Source: Oscillospiraceae bacterium (lineage in GTDB: Bacteria; Bacillota; Clostridia; Oscillospirales; Acutalibacteraceae). From it: a stretch of DNA of 6,790 nucleotides. The translations under genes were made by a program, and so were the position numbers. The stretch's first letter is position 1. The number at the start of each line of letters is the position of its first letter. This document shows positions 5,653 through 6,790 of this stretch, piece by piece. The DNA is taken from NCBI GenBank assembly GCA_019417045.1, contig DXWE01000008.1:16013-22802 (forward strand). The letters are read 5' to 3'. The notes under the pieces are model-generated. The model worked only from the letters and a program-made list of their open reading frames with translations, did no database searches and was not told where the DNA came from.

Positions 5653-6790
5653 GTGGCCGACAAACGCGACTATTATGAGGTATTGGGCGTCAAAAAGGGC
5701 GCGTCGGACGACGAGATCAAAAAGGCCTATCGGCAGATGGCCAAAAAATACCATCCCGACCTGAACCCGGGAGACAAGGAGGCGGAACAGCATTTCAAGG
5801 AGGTCAACGAGGCCTATGAAGTGCTGTCCGACCCGCAGAAGAAGGCCCGGTACGACCAGTTCGGCCATGCGGGTGTGGACCCGAACTACGGCGCGGGCGC
5901 GCCTGGCGGCTATGGGGCCTATGGTACCGGCGGCTTTGACGGGATGGACATCGATCTCGGCGATATCTTCTCCTCCTTCTTCGGCGGCGGCGGGCGGCGT
6001 GCCAATCCGAATGCCCCGCGCCGCGGCGCGGACGCGAGTACCAGCGTGGTCATTTCCTTTGAGGAATCGGCCCGCGGCTGCAAAAAGCAGGTGGATGTCT
6101 CCCTGATCGAGAGCTGTCCGGCCTGCCACGGCTCCGGCGCGGCGCCCGGCACCTCTCCCAAAACCTGCCCCGACTGTCAGGGGACGGGCCAGATCCGCCA
6201 GCAGCAGCGCACCCCCTTCGGCGTGATCCAGACCCAGACAACCTGTTCCCGCTGTGGCGGGTCGGGCCGGGTCGTGGACACACCCTGTCCGACCTGTAAG
6301 GGTGCCGGGCAGGTGCGCAACCGGGTCAAAGTGGGGATCAATATTCCGGCCGGCATCGATGATGGGCAGGTCATCTCCATCCGCGGCAAGGGCAATGCCG
6401 GAAAAAACGGGGGCCCGGCCGGAGATTTGCAGGTGGAGGTGTCGGTGCGGCCGCACCCGGTGTTTGAGCGGGAGGGATACGATATCACCTGCGACCTGCC
6501 GCTGACCTATGCGCAGGCGGCGCTGGGGGCGGAGGTCGCGATCCCGACGCTGGACGGCAAAGAGGACTATACCATCAAAGAGGGCACCCAGCCGGGCGAC
6601 GTGATCCGCCTGCGTGGTAAGGGGTTCCCGTACATCAACGGCCGCGGCCGCGGAGACGAGCTGGTGCGGGTGACGATTGAGATTCCGAAAAACCTCACCT
6701 CCGAACAAAAACGGCTGTTGCAGGAATTGGAGTCCAAAATGGGAGACAGGAATTATCAGAAACGCAAGAGCTTTTTTGACAAGGTGAAAG
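5653..6790 (+). CDS. dnaJ: Chaperone protein DnaJ (Hsp40), C-terminus cut by the window edge
   Basis: 379 codons are present with no stop, so only a few residues are likely missing (family about 375-390). This is a class I (type A) DnaJ. The J domain (1-70) has the DnaK-stimulating HPD at 34-36 and ends KKARYDQFG. The Gly/Phe-rich linker (about 74-114) includes GGYGAYGTGGFDG and DLGDIFSSFFGGGG. The zinc domain has all four CxxCxGxG repeats: CPACHGSG (155), CPDCQGTG (172), CSRCGGSG (198) and CPTCKGAG (212). The C-terminal beta domains follow (VKVGINIPAGIDDGQ, GDLQVEVSVRPHPVFEREGYD). The start is GTG at 5653: the protein then begins MADKRDYYEVLG, and an in-frame TGA at 5647 excludes longer forms. 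AAAGGA (5634-5639) lies 13 nt upstream; the GTG start and long spacing predict weaker translation than dnaK. It passes unfolded substrates to DnaK. Last gene visible in the operon. Confidence 0.97.
   Translation, partial: MADKRDYYEVLGVKKGASDDEIKKAYRQMAKKYHPDLNPGDKEAEQHFKEVNEAYEVLSDPQKKARYDQFGHAGVDPNYGAGAPGGYGAYGTGGFDGMDIDLGDIFSSFFGGGGRRANPNAPRRGADASTSVVISFEESARGCKKQVDVSLIESCPACHGSGAAPGTSPKTCPDCQGTGQIRQQQRTPFGVIQTQTTCSRCGGSGRVVDTPCPTCKGAGQVRNRVKVGINIPAGIDDGQVISIRGKGNAGKNGGPAGDLQVEVSVRPHPVFEREGYDITCDLPLTYAQAALGAEVAIPTLDGKEDYTIKEGTQPGDVIRLRGKGFPYINGRGRGDELVRVTIEIPKNLTSEQKRLLQELESKMGDRNYQKRKSFFDKVK

Overview
This window looks chromosomal, from a GC-rich, low-oxygen member of the Firmicutes, most likely Clostridia of the Oscillospiraceae/Ruminococcaceae kind. 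The reasons are the gene order hrcA-grpE-dnaK-dnaJ, a perfect CIRCE operator, a DnaK with the short nucleotide-binding domain typical of monoderm bacteria, sigma-A-type promoters, and strong G/C preference at third codon positions with AT-rich islands only between genes. The genus cannot be fixed from the sequence alone.

Left part (1-1222, all on the minus strand): a Crp/Fnr-family regulator, then a small thioredoxin (trxA), then the first 37 codons of an FAD/NAD(P)-dependent disulfide oxidoreductase of the CoA-disulfide-reductase type, which runs off the left edge. They read as a thiol-redox gene group with its own regulator. The regulator has a near-consensus promoter. The regulator-trxA gap holds a GTGAC-N3-GTCAC palindrome centred about 41 bases upstream of a predicted trxA start, which suggests direct control by the regulator.

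Middle (1294-1712, minus strand): an 82-residue protein I do not recognise, with its own extended -10 promoter and two hairpins after its stop. The second hairpin is a clear intrinsic terminator that insulates the regulator gene. The AT-rich region 1642-1962 separates this gene from the divergent heat-shock operon.

Right part (1869-6790, plus strand): a sigma-A promoter overlapping or abutting CIRCE, then hrcA (the repressor that binds CIRCE), grpE (nucleotide exchange factor), dnaK (Hsp70) and dnaJ (Hsp40, truncated by the right edge). HrcA should repress the whole operon through the single CIRCE site. DnaJ delivers substrates to DnaK and stimulates its ATPase, and GrpE resets it. The dnaK-dnaJ spacer contains a strong 58-nt stem-loop that could lower dnaJ output relative to dnaK. 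The DnaK C-terminus lacks the usual acidic tail, with a possible frameshift trace.

I found no mobile element, CRISPR array, tRNA, rRNA or clearly new system. The most interesting leads are the regulator-trxA promoter architecture, the dnaK 3' end and spacer, and the unknown small gene. A 1034-codon open frame antisense to dnaK-dnaJ is judged a codon-bias artefact.
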